Shown here piece after piece: positions 51,394-61,444 of a stretch of 64,000 nucleotides of DNA. Position numbers and translations under genes: made by a program. Origin of the DNA: Phytophthora colocasiae (taxonomy: Eukaryota > Oomycota > Peronosporomycetes > Peronosporales > Peronosporaceae); NCBI GenBank assembly GCA_018806915.1, contig JAGKQI010000034.1, positions 992,001 through 1,056,000 of the forward strand, read 5' to 3'. The notes under the pieces are model-generated. The model worked only from the letters and a program-made list of their open reading frames with translations, searched no databases and had not been told where the DNA came from. The first letter of the stretch is position 1. Every line of letters starts with the position of its first letter.

Positions 51394-53211
51394 ATGGAGG
51401 GCAACCCAGGCGGCGTGCGCGTGTTCGATGGCACGACGGACTTCCGCGTGTGGCGCGCGCGCGTGGAGAACGAGCTCATGCGCTACCACTTGTTGGGATA
51501 CGTCATGGTGCGCGGCTACGACGGCAGCCAATCCTTCACGTTCAATGGAGAGGAAGTGCCGCCACGGACACCTGCCATCTCCGCAGTCAAAGACGAATCT
51601 TTAGGTGGTCGTAGCGCTAGCACACAGCAGAGCAGACTAAGTCGATGGGACGTGCTGGGGGAAAGCGCTGAAGCAAAAAGCATATTGCAACGATTCCTTC
51701 ACCCCGACGTCGAAGCTTCAATCTTGAACAAGAACATCTACGACAGTTGGGAAATGCTATGTGCGCTGTATGGCAACCGCAGCAATCCAGGAGCTCATGA
51801 CGTGTTCGCAATGCACCGCGTGTTGCATCATATTCGCCTTGGTGATAAAAAAGGAGAAACGACGACAGAATTTATCACTCGATGGGAGATGTTAATGCAG
51901 CAGTATGCTTTGGCAACAGGCATCCAGTTGACAGACGCGTTTCGCTCTGTATCATTGACGCAGACACTTCCTAGTGCTTGGAGATCGACAGTGGCGACAT
52001 GGAGGGGTATTAGACCATTCGTGCCGTTTGCGGAGCTTGTGGAAAAAGTCGTTACTACACGACATACAGAAACAGCAAATGTTTCGAATGCGCCAGGAGT
52101 GAAATCAACCAACAGCTCAATCAGCAGCCCAATCGACGTGCAAGTCTCCCAGTTGCCAGAACGAGCAGATAATGTCGAGGCAGTAAAACCTGTAACACAA
52201 TCTATGGAGAGGGCTCGAGAGAAAACCGTAGACAATGCTTCTACGAAGTCTTCAAAGCAAATAAGCTCCAAAACGGTAACCAAACCTGCTGACAAACCGA
52301 CGGAGGAACGCGCTGCGGAACCTCTCAATGCGAATGGCAAGCCATCAACTTCCAGCAAAGTTGTTTCCCCGCCAATTAATGCAGACAACACTATCGATTT
52401 GACATGCGGGGAGGCATCGACTTCAAGTACAAGGAAGGCAAAGACGCTAACCAGCTCTCACTCGCGAGACAGCAGAAAGAAATCCCCGCGCGAGCAAGCA
52501 AAAGAAGTTGATACTCCCCGATCGTCGAAGATCACTAGGACTGGTGATGCCAGACACGAGAAGAGCGACACCTACGACAAGCGCCACGCATACGGCAAGT
52601 ATGACAACTACAGCCGATTCGACAAGCATCACGGCAGGTATGACAAGAAGTTCGACGATCGGATCGACAGCAGTGGCCCCCTGTCGTGCTTTTACTGCCT
52701 GAAAGTGGGTCACCACTTGAAGCGCTGCTGGTACCTGAAGGCGGATATTGAGAACGGGACGACCCACAACGCGCACCACAAGTTTTCGTGCACCGTAACA
52801 CTGGACAGGAATGAGTTTATGGTAAGCTGCCTTGAAGCGTACATCGACGAGGTGAACCAGGAGCGTGCCAGGTACGGGGCTCCAGGAAAAAGGACACCAA
52901 CATCACGGAATTACGGTGATTACGCAGTAGCTGACAGTGTGGGGCGCAAGTACAGCCCACATCAACAACAGGAGTCCCTGCCGAAATGTCCGTCTCCGTC
53001 CCATTCGTTCCAGCAGCAGTCTTCGGCGACCACTGACTACCGCAAGCGTTCTCATAGTGTATTCCAGACGACCGAAGGCCATATTTCGTCTCGAGACCCG
53101 CGTCTCAATCGATCTCATAGCGTCTATCGATCTACGGAAGTTGCTGAGGACTTTTCGCCTCGGAAACGTGCTCGAGCGCCTTCATTTGAGCGACGACTTC
53201 AGCTTCACTGA
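51394..53211 (+). CDS. Stand-alone Gag-like zinc-knuckle protein (possible domesticated Copia gag)
   Basis: A 605-residue uninterrupted frame. The N-terminal 220 residues resemble the Copia Gag capsid-type region (FDGTTDFRVWRARVENEL, SWEMLCALYG, FITRWEMLMQQY, TLPSAWRSTVATW). A Ser/Thr/Lys-rich linker follows, then a CCHC knuckle CFYCLKVGHHLKRC near residue 431. The C-terminal tail has repeated RSHSVF/Y-type units and is basic. No protease, integrase or RT follows, and no LTRs were seen flanking it. An intact long frame here, in contrast to the broken Copia element at 917-5687, suggests selection for a host function. Nucleic-acid binding is expected. Confidence 0.72.
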   Translation: MEGNPGGVRVFDGTTDFRVWRARVENELMRYHLLGYVMVRGYDGSQSFTFNGEEVPPRTPAISAVKDESLGGRSASTQQSRLSRWDVLGESAEAKSILQRFLHPDVEASILNKNIYDSWEMLCALYGNRSNPGAHDVFAMHRVLHHIRLGDKKGETTTEFITRWEMLMQQYALATGIQLTDAFRSVSLTQTLPSAWRSTVATWRGIRPFVPFAELVEKVVTTRHTETANVSNAPGVKSTNSSISSPIDVQVSQLPERADNVEAVKPVTQSMERAREKTVDNASTKSSKQISSKTVTKPADKPTEERAAEPLNANGKPSTSSKVVSPPINADNTIDLTCGEASTSSTRKAKTLTSSHSRDSRKKSPREQAKEVDTPRSSKITRTGDARHEKSDTYDKRHAYGKYDNYSRFDKHHGRYDKKFDDRIDSSGPLSCFYCLKVGHHLKRCWYLKADIENGTTHNAHHKFSCTVTLDRNEFMVSCLEAYIDEVNQERARYGAPGKRTPTSRNYGDYAVADSVGRKYSPHQQQESLPKCPSPSHSFQQQSSATTDYRKRSHSVFQTTEGHISSRDPRLNRSHSVYRSTEVAEDFSPRKRARAPSFERRLQLH

Positions 53212-53702
53212 AGACCTACAGTGCGATGCGCGACTGCTGAGATGGCTTCACCTCAGATTAAGCCGTTTGACCAATCATTGATTTTAGCAAGACTTAATGC
53301 GCCGCGTCTCAAAGATGAATGAAATCGAAGATGATTCGTCAAAATCTAAATTAAATTTCTTACAAAACCCAAATCAACAGGTCTTGTATTATAAGTATTT
53401 TAATCGGCTCCGTCTCAAGATGAATCAGAAGAAAAGATGATTGGCTGAAAAATCTGATCTGATTCCGGGTGGCACACACAAAAGGTGAATATAAATCGTA
53501 CTTACGCATGCAGTTCCGGTTCCATCTGTGCTGATCGAGGGGGCTGCCATTTACCAGGAACGGAGCTGCCGAGCGCGAGCGAGCGACGGCGCGATCTCCT
53601 GCGAGCAGGGAGGAAGCTTTGCGGACGACGACGACTGAGCCCCAGGACGCATTTTCGCTGGTTGCGCCGCGCTAGCTAGAGCTCGGAGGCTTTATTGCAG
53701 CT
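53212..53702. other. Intergenic region upstream of the WW-PDZ-PH gene
   Basis: Contains an extended CCAAT-type box TGATTGGCTGAAAAA at 53438-53452 and a CCAAT box at about 53270. Purine-rich GC-rich sequence at 53540-53690 may be 5' UTR. No gene recognised. Confidence 0.4.
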
Positions 53703-56260
53703 ATGAAGAAGACGACGTTGTGGAGGTAAGGGGTTTTAACACGACGTACCTGATTTTTAGGCCAAGTGCTAAAGCGAAAGGGGGGCAAAATGGCCTAAAG
53801 CGACAGGGGTGTTAATTAACGTCTTGTTGCTTTTGCAGGAACAACAGCACAATGTCCAACAGTGACAAAGGTGGGAGTAATACAACTACAACTACTACTA
53901 CTACTACGAAACCTGTACCTGTAAAGACTGCCAATGGCAGTGGCAATTCATCGAATGCTACGCCACTTAATAGCAGTCGCGGGAGTCGAGGCAGCAGAGG
54001 CAGTAGACGCAGTACAGGGAGTGCTACGCCCGAAGGTGACGACAAATTGCCACCTGGCTGGACGCGCAAGGAGAGCAAGTCACAAAAAGGTCGTTATTAC
54101 TTCATTTCACCCGCCGGCAAAACCCAATGGGTGCCACCTGTTACGAAGACGTCGAGTGCCAAAATCAAGAAAACTTACAATTGGATGAACGAGGTGGAGA
54201 TTCAGTTTCAAGAGGGGCGACTCGGGGTGAGTTTAAGGGAGGTCCATCAAATGGAAACCATTTTGTACCCTCAATTCCAGGCCGAAGTTGATGATTTGCC
54301 TAAAATCAATGGCAAAGCCGGACCCGCAGAGCTTCACAACTGGAGTGTTAAACCGCACAAACGACTGACCATTGGCATGCGCGTCATCAGTATTGAAGAT
54401 ACGTCTTTGGCTGGATTAACCTACAAGGAAGTCGTCGGCAAATTGAAGAGCGCGTCGAGACCAGTTCGTATCAAATTTGCAGATGTCCATAAGGGGACAG
54501 TGGAGGAGAATGGTGGCCGCAAATCGGATGGGGATAACGCTAAAAATGCGTCCAACGAATTGGGAGCTTCAGGATATGGACACTCCACCGCATACATGCA
54601 GCAGAAACAGGAGTACACGCGAGTACTTGTGACTGGAGAATTGCATACAGAGATGTGGACGATCGAGAACAAGAAGTTGCTCCGATCGTTGACACGCATG
54701 CAACACAAATGGAGTACTGTGTCGAGTGAGTTTGATGTGCTGAATACCAAGCGGATGGAGCTACGGAGAGAGAACGAGAACATGAAGACTGACAAGGAGA
54801 AATACGAGCTCATGATGAAGAACCTCAAGCTGCAGGCCACCTACGCCATGGAGAACCCTGAACTTGTGCGGGCAAATGAATTGGCCAAGCGAAACTCGGA
54901 ACTGAACGATGACATTTCGAAGATGAGCTCTGGAAATAAGCGGCTTCGGAAAGAGAGGGATGCGTTGCAAGCCCAGCTAGATGAACTGGAGAAGCAGCTC
55001 GCAAAGGTGGAGCAGAAAGATCAAGACGAGGAGGAGGATCGTGTACCTGAGGAGGATATCTTCGGTATCGAGCCTACTGCCCCACCAAGGGAGCAGTTGT
55101 CGGCATTAAAGAAGAAGAGACGTGGACTCGAAGACGAGCTGAACAAAGAACAGCGGAAGGCCAACAAGGTGCAGAAGGAAATGGAACAGCTTACCAAGCA
55201 TTACGCCAGCCTTGAGAAGGGGGAGACGGGCCTGAGCTCTTCGACATCTTCGTCATCCTCGTCACATCAATCGCAGGCGGATGACAAGGACAAAAGTTCT
55301 CTTAGTGCCAGTGGTCACCACGAGAAGTCCAGCACTAGTAATAGCAACGGAACGAGCAAACCGAAATCGGAATTCGCCGATCTTGAAGCGAAGATTCTAG
55401 ACTTGCGGAAGAAACAGCGGTCCGTGGTGGATACACTGTCCAAGGCTGCTCAGTCGGGCGACCATAAACTGGCGAAGGAGTGCCAGCGGAAGCGACAAAA
55501 GATTAAGGAGGAGCTTAAGGATGCGCAGGACGAGTTACACAGGCTTAAGACGAAGGGCAAGTCAGCGGCACCGTCTTCGCGGACCGAATCCTCTCGGAGG
55601 GAGAAGACTCCGACAGAGACTGCAACTTCGTCGAGTCGCCAAGGTTCGTCGTCAAATACCAAGAAGTCGAGACGCTCGGGGTCGATTAGTAAGGACAACT
55701 CGAGTCCGTCTACCCCTGACACGAGCGCCGATGCGTCAACCCCTGGAAGTTCCCGAGGGAAGATGCCGATGCTGAGTGGGTTCTTGGACAAGGGTCCGAC
55801 GGAGTGGGCTGATCGCGGCCTCATCAGCGGCATGAAGACTATGCGTGGCACACGTGAGCGATGGTGCGTGATCACCGCGGACGGATTCCTCAAATATTAC
55901 AAGCGTCGCGGTGACTCGGTCGTTCGTGGCGAGATCAACCTGGCTGAGAAGAGTTTCGAGGTTGTGTGCGAAGACCTCCGTCACGGTAAGGAGTTTGTAC
56001 TGAGTACGGATGAGCAGCAGTCGCATTTCTTCACCAAGAGCCCTCAGGAACTCAACAACTGGGTCAAGACTTTGCGTGCTGCGAACGCCTATTTACTCAA
56101 CGCTGCCGCCCCGCCGCTGCCTCCACCTCGGTCAACGCGTGACCAAAAGGTCAGCCGTAGCGACAGCAAGCAAGCGAAGGAGTTCAACCTTGACGGACTG
56201 GAAGAATCGTTGCCCGAAGAGGACGAACAGTTTTATGGGCGTGCTACCCTGGGATTCTAA
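53703..56260 (+). CDS. WW-PDZ-coiled coil-PH scaffold protein
   Basis: A 23-nt first exon (53703-53725, MKKTTLW) splices over a 113-nt intron to 53839-56260, giving 814 residues; the join is in frame with the ATG at 53852, which would give 802 residues if used alone. Domains after a Ser/Thr-rich N-terminus: WW (LPPGWTRKESKSQKGRYYF.., about residues 75-110), a PDZ-like domain (IQFQEGRLGVSLREV.. to about 215), long coiled coils (about 270-460 and 515-575), a Ser-rich linker, and a C-terminal PH domain (about 650-760). All domains bind partners or phosphoinositides, so it is likely a membrane-linked scaffold. I know no named orthologue with this layout. Confidence 0.82.
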
Positions 56261-56533
56261 GAAGTGGTGCGTAGTTGCTGGCGCTAAATGTAATGACTGG
56301 TTGTTATGTCACTCCCACTTGCATTAGCAAGTCTTTATGAGTCCTGTTTCACATGAATAGCATTTCCTGGCTACTTGTTGGCTCCCTAAAAAGGAAGATA
56401 TCTTCCCTCGCTGGAAACTATCGTACGAATGCCTCTGGAAACAATGGATGGGTTGTAGCTATCATTGCAGCTAACCTTTGTATACGGATGGACAGCTGCC
56501 TCAAAATACGCAAAGAGAATATGGCGACGGTGT

Positions 56534-59500
56534 CTACAGCACAAAGTACTTGTTGCGCTCTTCCTCACTGGCCCCCGACGTCGCCGCCCCTCGGTTGTCA
56601 TGATGGCCTGGATACCACTGACCGCCTTCAACGCTGTTGTTCCCAGAGCGACGAGATGTGAATCCATCATCACTGGTCTTACGACTGCGATGGGAGTTGC
56701 GATTGCCATAGCGGTACCATGACGTCGTACCAGCCGGGCGGTTTCCGTCACTAACTTCGTGTGCCACCCGCGAACTCAGAGTCTTCGTGAACTGCTGCAG
56801 AGCCAACGCGCTGTCATGCATCTGCTTTGGCTCCTCACCACTGGCGCCGATCGTGTCCGTGTTTCTGCGTGGTGCCGTTCCGCGACGACGACTCTTGGTC
56901 ATGGACACCATGTCTGGCTTCTCCGGAGGTGGGGCCTCTTCCTCGTCCTCGGGCTTGTCCACCTTGTGGACCATTTCGTAGAAGAGACCTCCCTTCTGTA
57001 CCAAAGCATCGTAGCGACCTTCTTCTGCCACTCGTCCCGTATTTAACACCAGGATTTGATCGGCGTTAAGGGCTGTGGACAAACGGTGCGTCACCGAGAT
57101 GATCGTCATGTTCATCTTGCCAGACAGACGTTCCAAAGTTGCCACAATGGACGCCTCCGTCTCAGGATCCAAAGCACTGGTAGCTTCATCCAGCAGCAAC
57201 AGGCTCGGGCGACGACAAAGAGCACGAGCCAGACAGATACGTTGCGCTTGGCCACCACTCAGGTTGCACGTGGCGTGCTGACCCACCACAGTCTCAAAGC
57301 CGTCCTTGAGGTCCTTGATGAAGTGGCACTCAGCAAGACGCGCTGCTTCTTCACAGTCAGCGTTCGAAGCGCTGATGTTACCGTAGCGGATGTTGTCGAA
57401 GATTGTGCCGTTGAGGATGCCACCATCCTGGAACACGACGGCTGTCTGGTCCATGAATGATTTCTTCGAGAAGTTGAAAATGTCATGGCCATCGAGGCGG
57501 ATGCAACCGCCATCGGCGTCCTGGAACTGCATCAGACATGCCAGCAGCGTACTCTTACCACAACCGGACGGACCGACGACACAAGTGTACGATCCACGAG
57601 GGATGGTGGTCGTCAGCTCATTCAGAATGTAGTTCTCCGAGGCCTTGTCGTACTTGAATACGAGCTTCTCGACACGGAGGTCCTGTTCCATCTTCGGAAG
57701 CGGGGGCAAGTCCTTGTCACCGTCATCTTCGCCACTACCCGAGCCAAGTCCGATGATAATGTCATCAACACGCTGCAGGCTGCTGGCATTACCAATAGCC
57801 ACACGCATAAATCCACCCAGCACCGTCACAGGGTTCGACACTCGACTCAGCAGCGTGATGAAACCGAAGAACTCGCCAGACGACAAATCCTTGTGCCACA
57901 CCTTCATCGCCAATGAGGCAGTCATGATGGCTACAAAAATGTACATCGCGGACTCGATGTAGATCTGCACAATACTCGACCAGAAATCCTTCGAGAACTG
58001 ACTCTTGCGCAGCGACGCACACGTCTTCTTGAAGCGCGTGATTAGCGGATCCTGGATAGCGTAAGCTCGAACAACCTTCTCACAGCCCACAGCATTCTGG
58101 AACTCTGCAGCAACGTACGCGTTCCGAGAACCGAATTCCTTCGAACGCTGAGCTGCGAATCCCTGAGGACCACTCGACAGCAGCACGGCCGTAAATGCAA
58201 ACGACATGATACCAATACTGGGGTCCATGTAAAGAGCGTAGCCAAACCCGAAAATCACAGCTACCAACGGATTCAGCAGGTTCCAGAAGACAGCCTGCCA
58301 CAGTGCGTTCACACGTGCCACATCACTCGAGAACAGGTTGTTCAGGTCACCTTCTGAGCGCTCTGCGAAGAACTGAGTGTTCTGACGCAGGATAATGTTG
58401 AGTAGCGCCGACTGCATGGACTCGGTGGCCTTGGAAATCATCTTGGACTGGAAGTAACCCACAGCATAGTCGCCCAAAACGAAAGGCACACACAGAGCCA
58501 GCACACCGACGACGCCGAACTTGAGTGTGGACTCATTCGGAGTGCCCGAGTCTAACGTATCGAAGGCGTCCGAGAGTTTAGCCAGGAAAATGGCCAGCGC
58601 CGGACTGACCGAGGCGTTGATGCAGACCACGAAGAAGCAGAAGACGAGATCGGCCATCTGCGTGGACCAGTGCCACAATGTACTGCGCACGACGTCCATA
58701 ATTCCGTAGGCCAGCGTAGACGACGACGCGTCGATGTCACGTAAGTGCGACAGGAACTCAGTGGCCGAGAGCGTCGGCGGCCGGTAGTGCAGCGCTCGCT
58801 CCAGGAAGTTCATGAGCTCGTCACGTGTCATGTCTCCTTCGTCTCGGCCGCAGATGATGACAAGGTCTGTCTCCATCATCTCAATGGACATGGCCGAGAT
58901 ACCTGGGATTCGGGCGAGCGAGGCTCTTAACGACTCGATGCTGATTCGGATGTGATCTCCATTGGTGCGGAACTTGTGTAGCTTCTTGGAGAAAGTTCTG
59001 GCTCGAGGCTTGAGGATGAGACGCAGAGCTACAATGGTCAAATAGCCCAGACACAGCCAGTATTCCTTATCCCCCATGACGTATCTCGAGCCTAACAACA
59101 CGACCATAGCCAAAAGACACAACAGGTCGGCAATGTTGGAATGGGACCGGAAGAGTGCGAGACGAAGACCCAGCACACGGATGACCATGTCGATGAAGTA
59201 GCACAACATCAGCCCAGACGAGAAGAAGCGGGAGGCCTTAGCTGCCACTTCGTCGTGAAAATCCGCCTTCTGCGTGAACGAAATGGTCAAAACCTGCACG
59301 AAAAAGTCCAGGAACAGCGCGAAAGTCTCTGAGTAATGCCATTTGCGCGAATCGATCACACGCAGGTAGAAGAGGCGATGGCCGTTGCCTGGGGCGCTCG
59401 TGGCGCCCTTGATAGTGCGCGGGTCCGACGAGTCCGGCAATGGGCCGCCAATCTTGACGAAGCCGCCGTTGCTGTCGGGTGGGACCCGCTCGAAGTCTGT

Positions 59501-59563
59501 TGCTTCGCTGCTCATGTCCAGCGCGGAGTGGACGGGTGTGGCCGAGAAGGCTGCGGCCTTCAT
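56534..59563 (-). CDS. ABC transporter half-molecule with voltage-sensor-like N-terminus
   Basis: A 1009-residue intronless protein. Residues about 75-200 have four hydrophobic segments arranged like a voltage-sensor domain (S2 YFIDMVIRVLGL, S3 SNIADLLCLLAMVVLL, S4-like LTIVALRLILKPRARTF). After a soluble linker comes a six-segment ABC exporter domain (about 310-610), then an ATPase domain with Walker A GPSGCGKST (about 658-666), signature LSGGQ (about 767), Walker B LLLLDEATSALD (about 790) and H-loop VTHRLS (about 822). It has one membrane domain and one ATPase, so it should dimerise. The substrate is unknown. The C-terminus is basic and disordered. An ATG 16 codons downstream is an alternative start. 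Confidence 0.85.
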   Translation of the reverse strand: MKAAAFSATPVHSALDMSSEATDFERVPPDSNGGFVKIGGPLPDSSDPRTIKGATSAPGNGHRLFYLRVIDSRKWHYSETFALFLDFFVQVLTISFTQKADFHDEVAAKASRFFSSGLMLCYFIDMVIRVLGLRLALFRSHSNIADLLCLLAMVVLLGSRYVMGDKEYWLCLGYLTIVALRLILKPRARTFSKKLHKFRTNGDHIRISIESLRASLARIPGISAMSIEMMETDLVIICGRDEGDMTRDELMNFLERALHYRPPTLSATEFLSHLRDIDASSSTLAYGIMDVVRSTLWHWSTQMADLVFCFFVVCINASVSPALAIFLAKLSDAFDTLDSGTPNESTLKFGVVGVLALCVPFVLGDYAVGYFQSKMISKATESMQSALLNIILRQNTQFFAERSEGDLNNLFSSDVARVNALWQAVFWNLLNPLVAVIFGFGYALYMDPSIGIMSFAFTAVLLSSGPQGFAAQRSKEFGSRNAYVAAEFQNAVGCEKVVRAYAIQDPLITRFKKTCASLRKSQFSKDFWSSIVQIYIESAMYIFVAIMTASLAMKVWHKDLSSGEFFGFITLLSRVSNPVTVLGGFMRVAIGNASSLQRVDDIIIGLGSGSGEDDGDKDLPPLPKMEQDLRVEKLVFKYDKASENYILNELTTTIPRGSYTCVVGPSGCGKSTLLACLMQFQDADGGCIRLDGHDIFNFSKKSFMDQTAVVFQDGGILNGTIFDNIRYGNISASNADCEEAARLAECHFIKDLKDGFETVVGQHATCNLSGGQAQRICLARALCRRPSLLLLDEATSALDPETEASIVATLERLSGKMNMTIISVTHRLSTALNADQILVLNTGRVAEEGRYDALVQKGGLFYEMVHKVDKPEDEEEAPPPEKPDMVSMTKSRRRGTAPRRNTDTIGASGEEPKQMHDSALALQQFTKTLSSRVAHEVSDGNRPAGTTSWYRYGNRNSHRSRKTSDDGFTSRRSGNNSVEGGQWYPGHHDNRGAATSGASEEERNKYFVL

Positions 59564-61444
59564 ACACGGGCGGGAGAGTTAGACGCAGTGAGAGCAGGAA
59601 TGCGACTCCCGACCAGGTCCTTTCACTTGCGCTCTGTATGGGAACTGACTTATTAGGGGCTGGGCACGGTTTAAGCGTAGATGGAGAATTAGAGTAATTC
59701 GGCAGAAAACGGAGGGGTAAAACGGAGGGAACTAAAGCAACGACCTTACCACATGGTGAACGACAGACTGGATCTTTCCGCCTGACTCGAAACGAACCCA
59801 TTTCAGTGCCCGATTGGGCAACTGAGAGGAATACCTTGATCCAGTAGAAAAGTAGCTTTGTACTCGACGCCTCCGATCTAGACATTACGCGCGAGATCGG
59901 ACTTCTGCGTGAAGATACAACGGTAGAGTCAGAGGATTCGTCAAGCTCACGTTATTGCCAGCACAACGGGTTTGTCTGGAGCAACAATTCGGGCTTTTCT
60001 GAAGTCAAACAGTAGAGCGCGCGCTGACGGAGGATTCTACCACGTAGAGTAGGTAAATAATCTTGTGTTGTACTTAAGTATCTAATACAGTGAGTTGGTC
60101 GTCGTGATATGCGTGGGAGCCTACTAGAAATGTTTCAGCGCACTTGAAGACGGTGTTTGAGCGCGATTCGACTGATTTTGGGTGGGTTTACCAGTCGGAA
60201 GACGCTGGCACCAGCCAACATGACGCAGCGCGAGACTTAGCCAGCAGTAATGTAAGCTCGAATGCAACTGCACTTCATTGCTCATATGACTAATTCCGGT
60301 AGATCGAACTTAATATCTACTGTGACAGTAGCTGTTACGATGGACAACAATCAGTGCATTTCAACTGAATCAAGGTAATTCTTCGGCATCTGAGTTACGT
60401 TGGTGTCAGCTCTGCAGCTGCGGTGGCAATGCTCAAAATTTGGCCAAGCCGAAAGCTTTCCACTACGGCACTCTAGTACATGTATGTTCAATCGGCGTGT
60501 TTATACAATGCTGTAGTCTTCTTTTAGCAAGGATATTGACAAGCAAGCACTCTCATAAAAGCGGTAAGAAGTATTTGTGAGACGAGTCAAAATGCGCACT
60601 AAAAATGAGCTGTAAAATGGGTCCAGAAGTTCAAGATCACCCATGTTGTGAGGCCGCCGCACCCAGTTTTTTTGCCGTCGTTGCCTCGAGCGAGCATTGG
60701 CCATGGCGTCGCGTTCGGCGTGTTGTTGGCGCTCCGATCGCCAAAATGGTCGCGGCGGAATTGCGCTACTGAAGAGTCTTCGCTCGTTGCCTGTCGCCTC
60801 GCGGAAGAGGCCTCGAAATAAACTCAACTTGTGCCAGACATTTCTGTTGCAACGTCTGCCAGGCACCAGCAGGCAATATGAAACTTACCATGGCATTTGA
60901 CAGGATCCGCTGGGCGATCTCTCTGTCTGCTCGCGTGCACGCAACGCACCGTTGTGATGCAACGTCAGACACGGTGTCGAGAAAGATGTACCAGTACATG
61001 TGTACCAGTCCAGGTTGTACATTTACATGCATTGGTGGCCAGTCTGCACTTCGCCGCCGTTAGCACCTCTTTCATACATCATGTACTGTGACCGAACACC
61101 GAATCGTTGCTTCTGGTCGTAACCACTCCCGTGAGTTTAGCTCACTGAGATCAAAACCCGGTAAACATCACGACTCTTCATATCATTTCGAATTGCCATC
61201 GAGCGCTGGAAAATCCCTCACCGAGCAACAACTTAACAGAACACGCACTTTTTCAATCGCCATGACGAGGATAAGTGAACAAGTTTAGCCACAAAGTCCA
61301 CATGTAAAATTGTTGGCGCCAAATTCCCCCCCCCGTTTGGCGCCAGAAAAACCGTTGTGCCAAATGCAACTTTTTCCACCAATCAGCGCTTCGCAACAAC
61401 TTTTCCCGCCTCCACTCGTCCCATTATTCAACCTTCCTCGACAA
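59564..61444. other. Long divergent intergenic region
   Basis: 1.88 kb between the ABC transporter start (minus) and the WD40 gene start (plus). I see no convincing gene. A CCAAT box lies at 61379-61383, about 60 nt before the WD40 ATG, next to a C-run at 61326-61334 and a TTTGGCGCC element. A minus-strand frame at 60501-60866 lacks an ATG near its start and is not accepted. Confidence 0.45.

Noticed and set aside
60501..60866. 121-codon minus-strand frame
   Set aside because: It has no ATG at its start, no recognisable domain, and lies in a long intergenic region.
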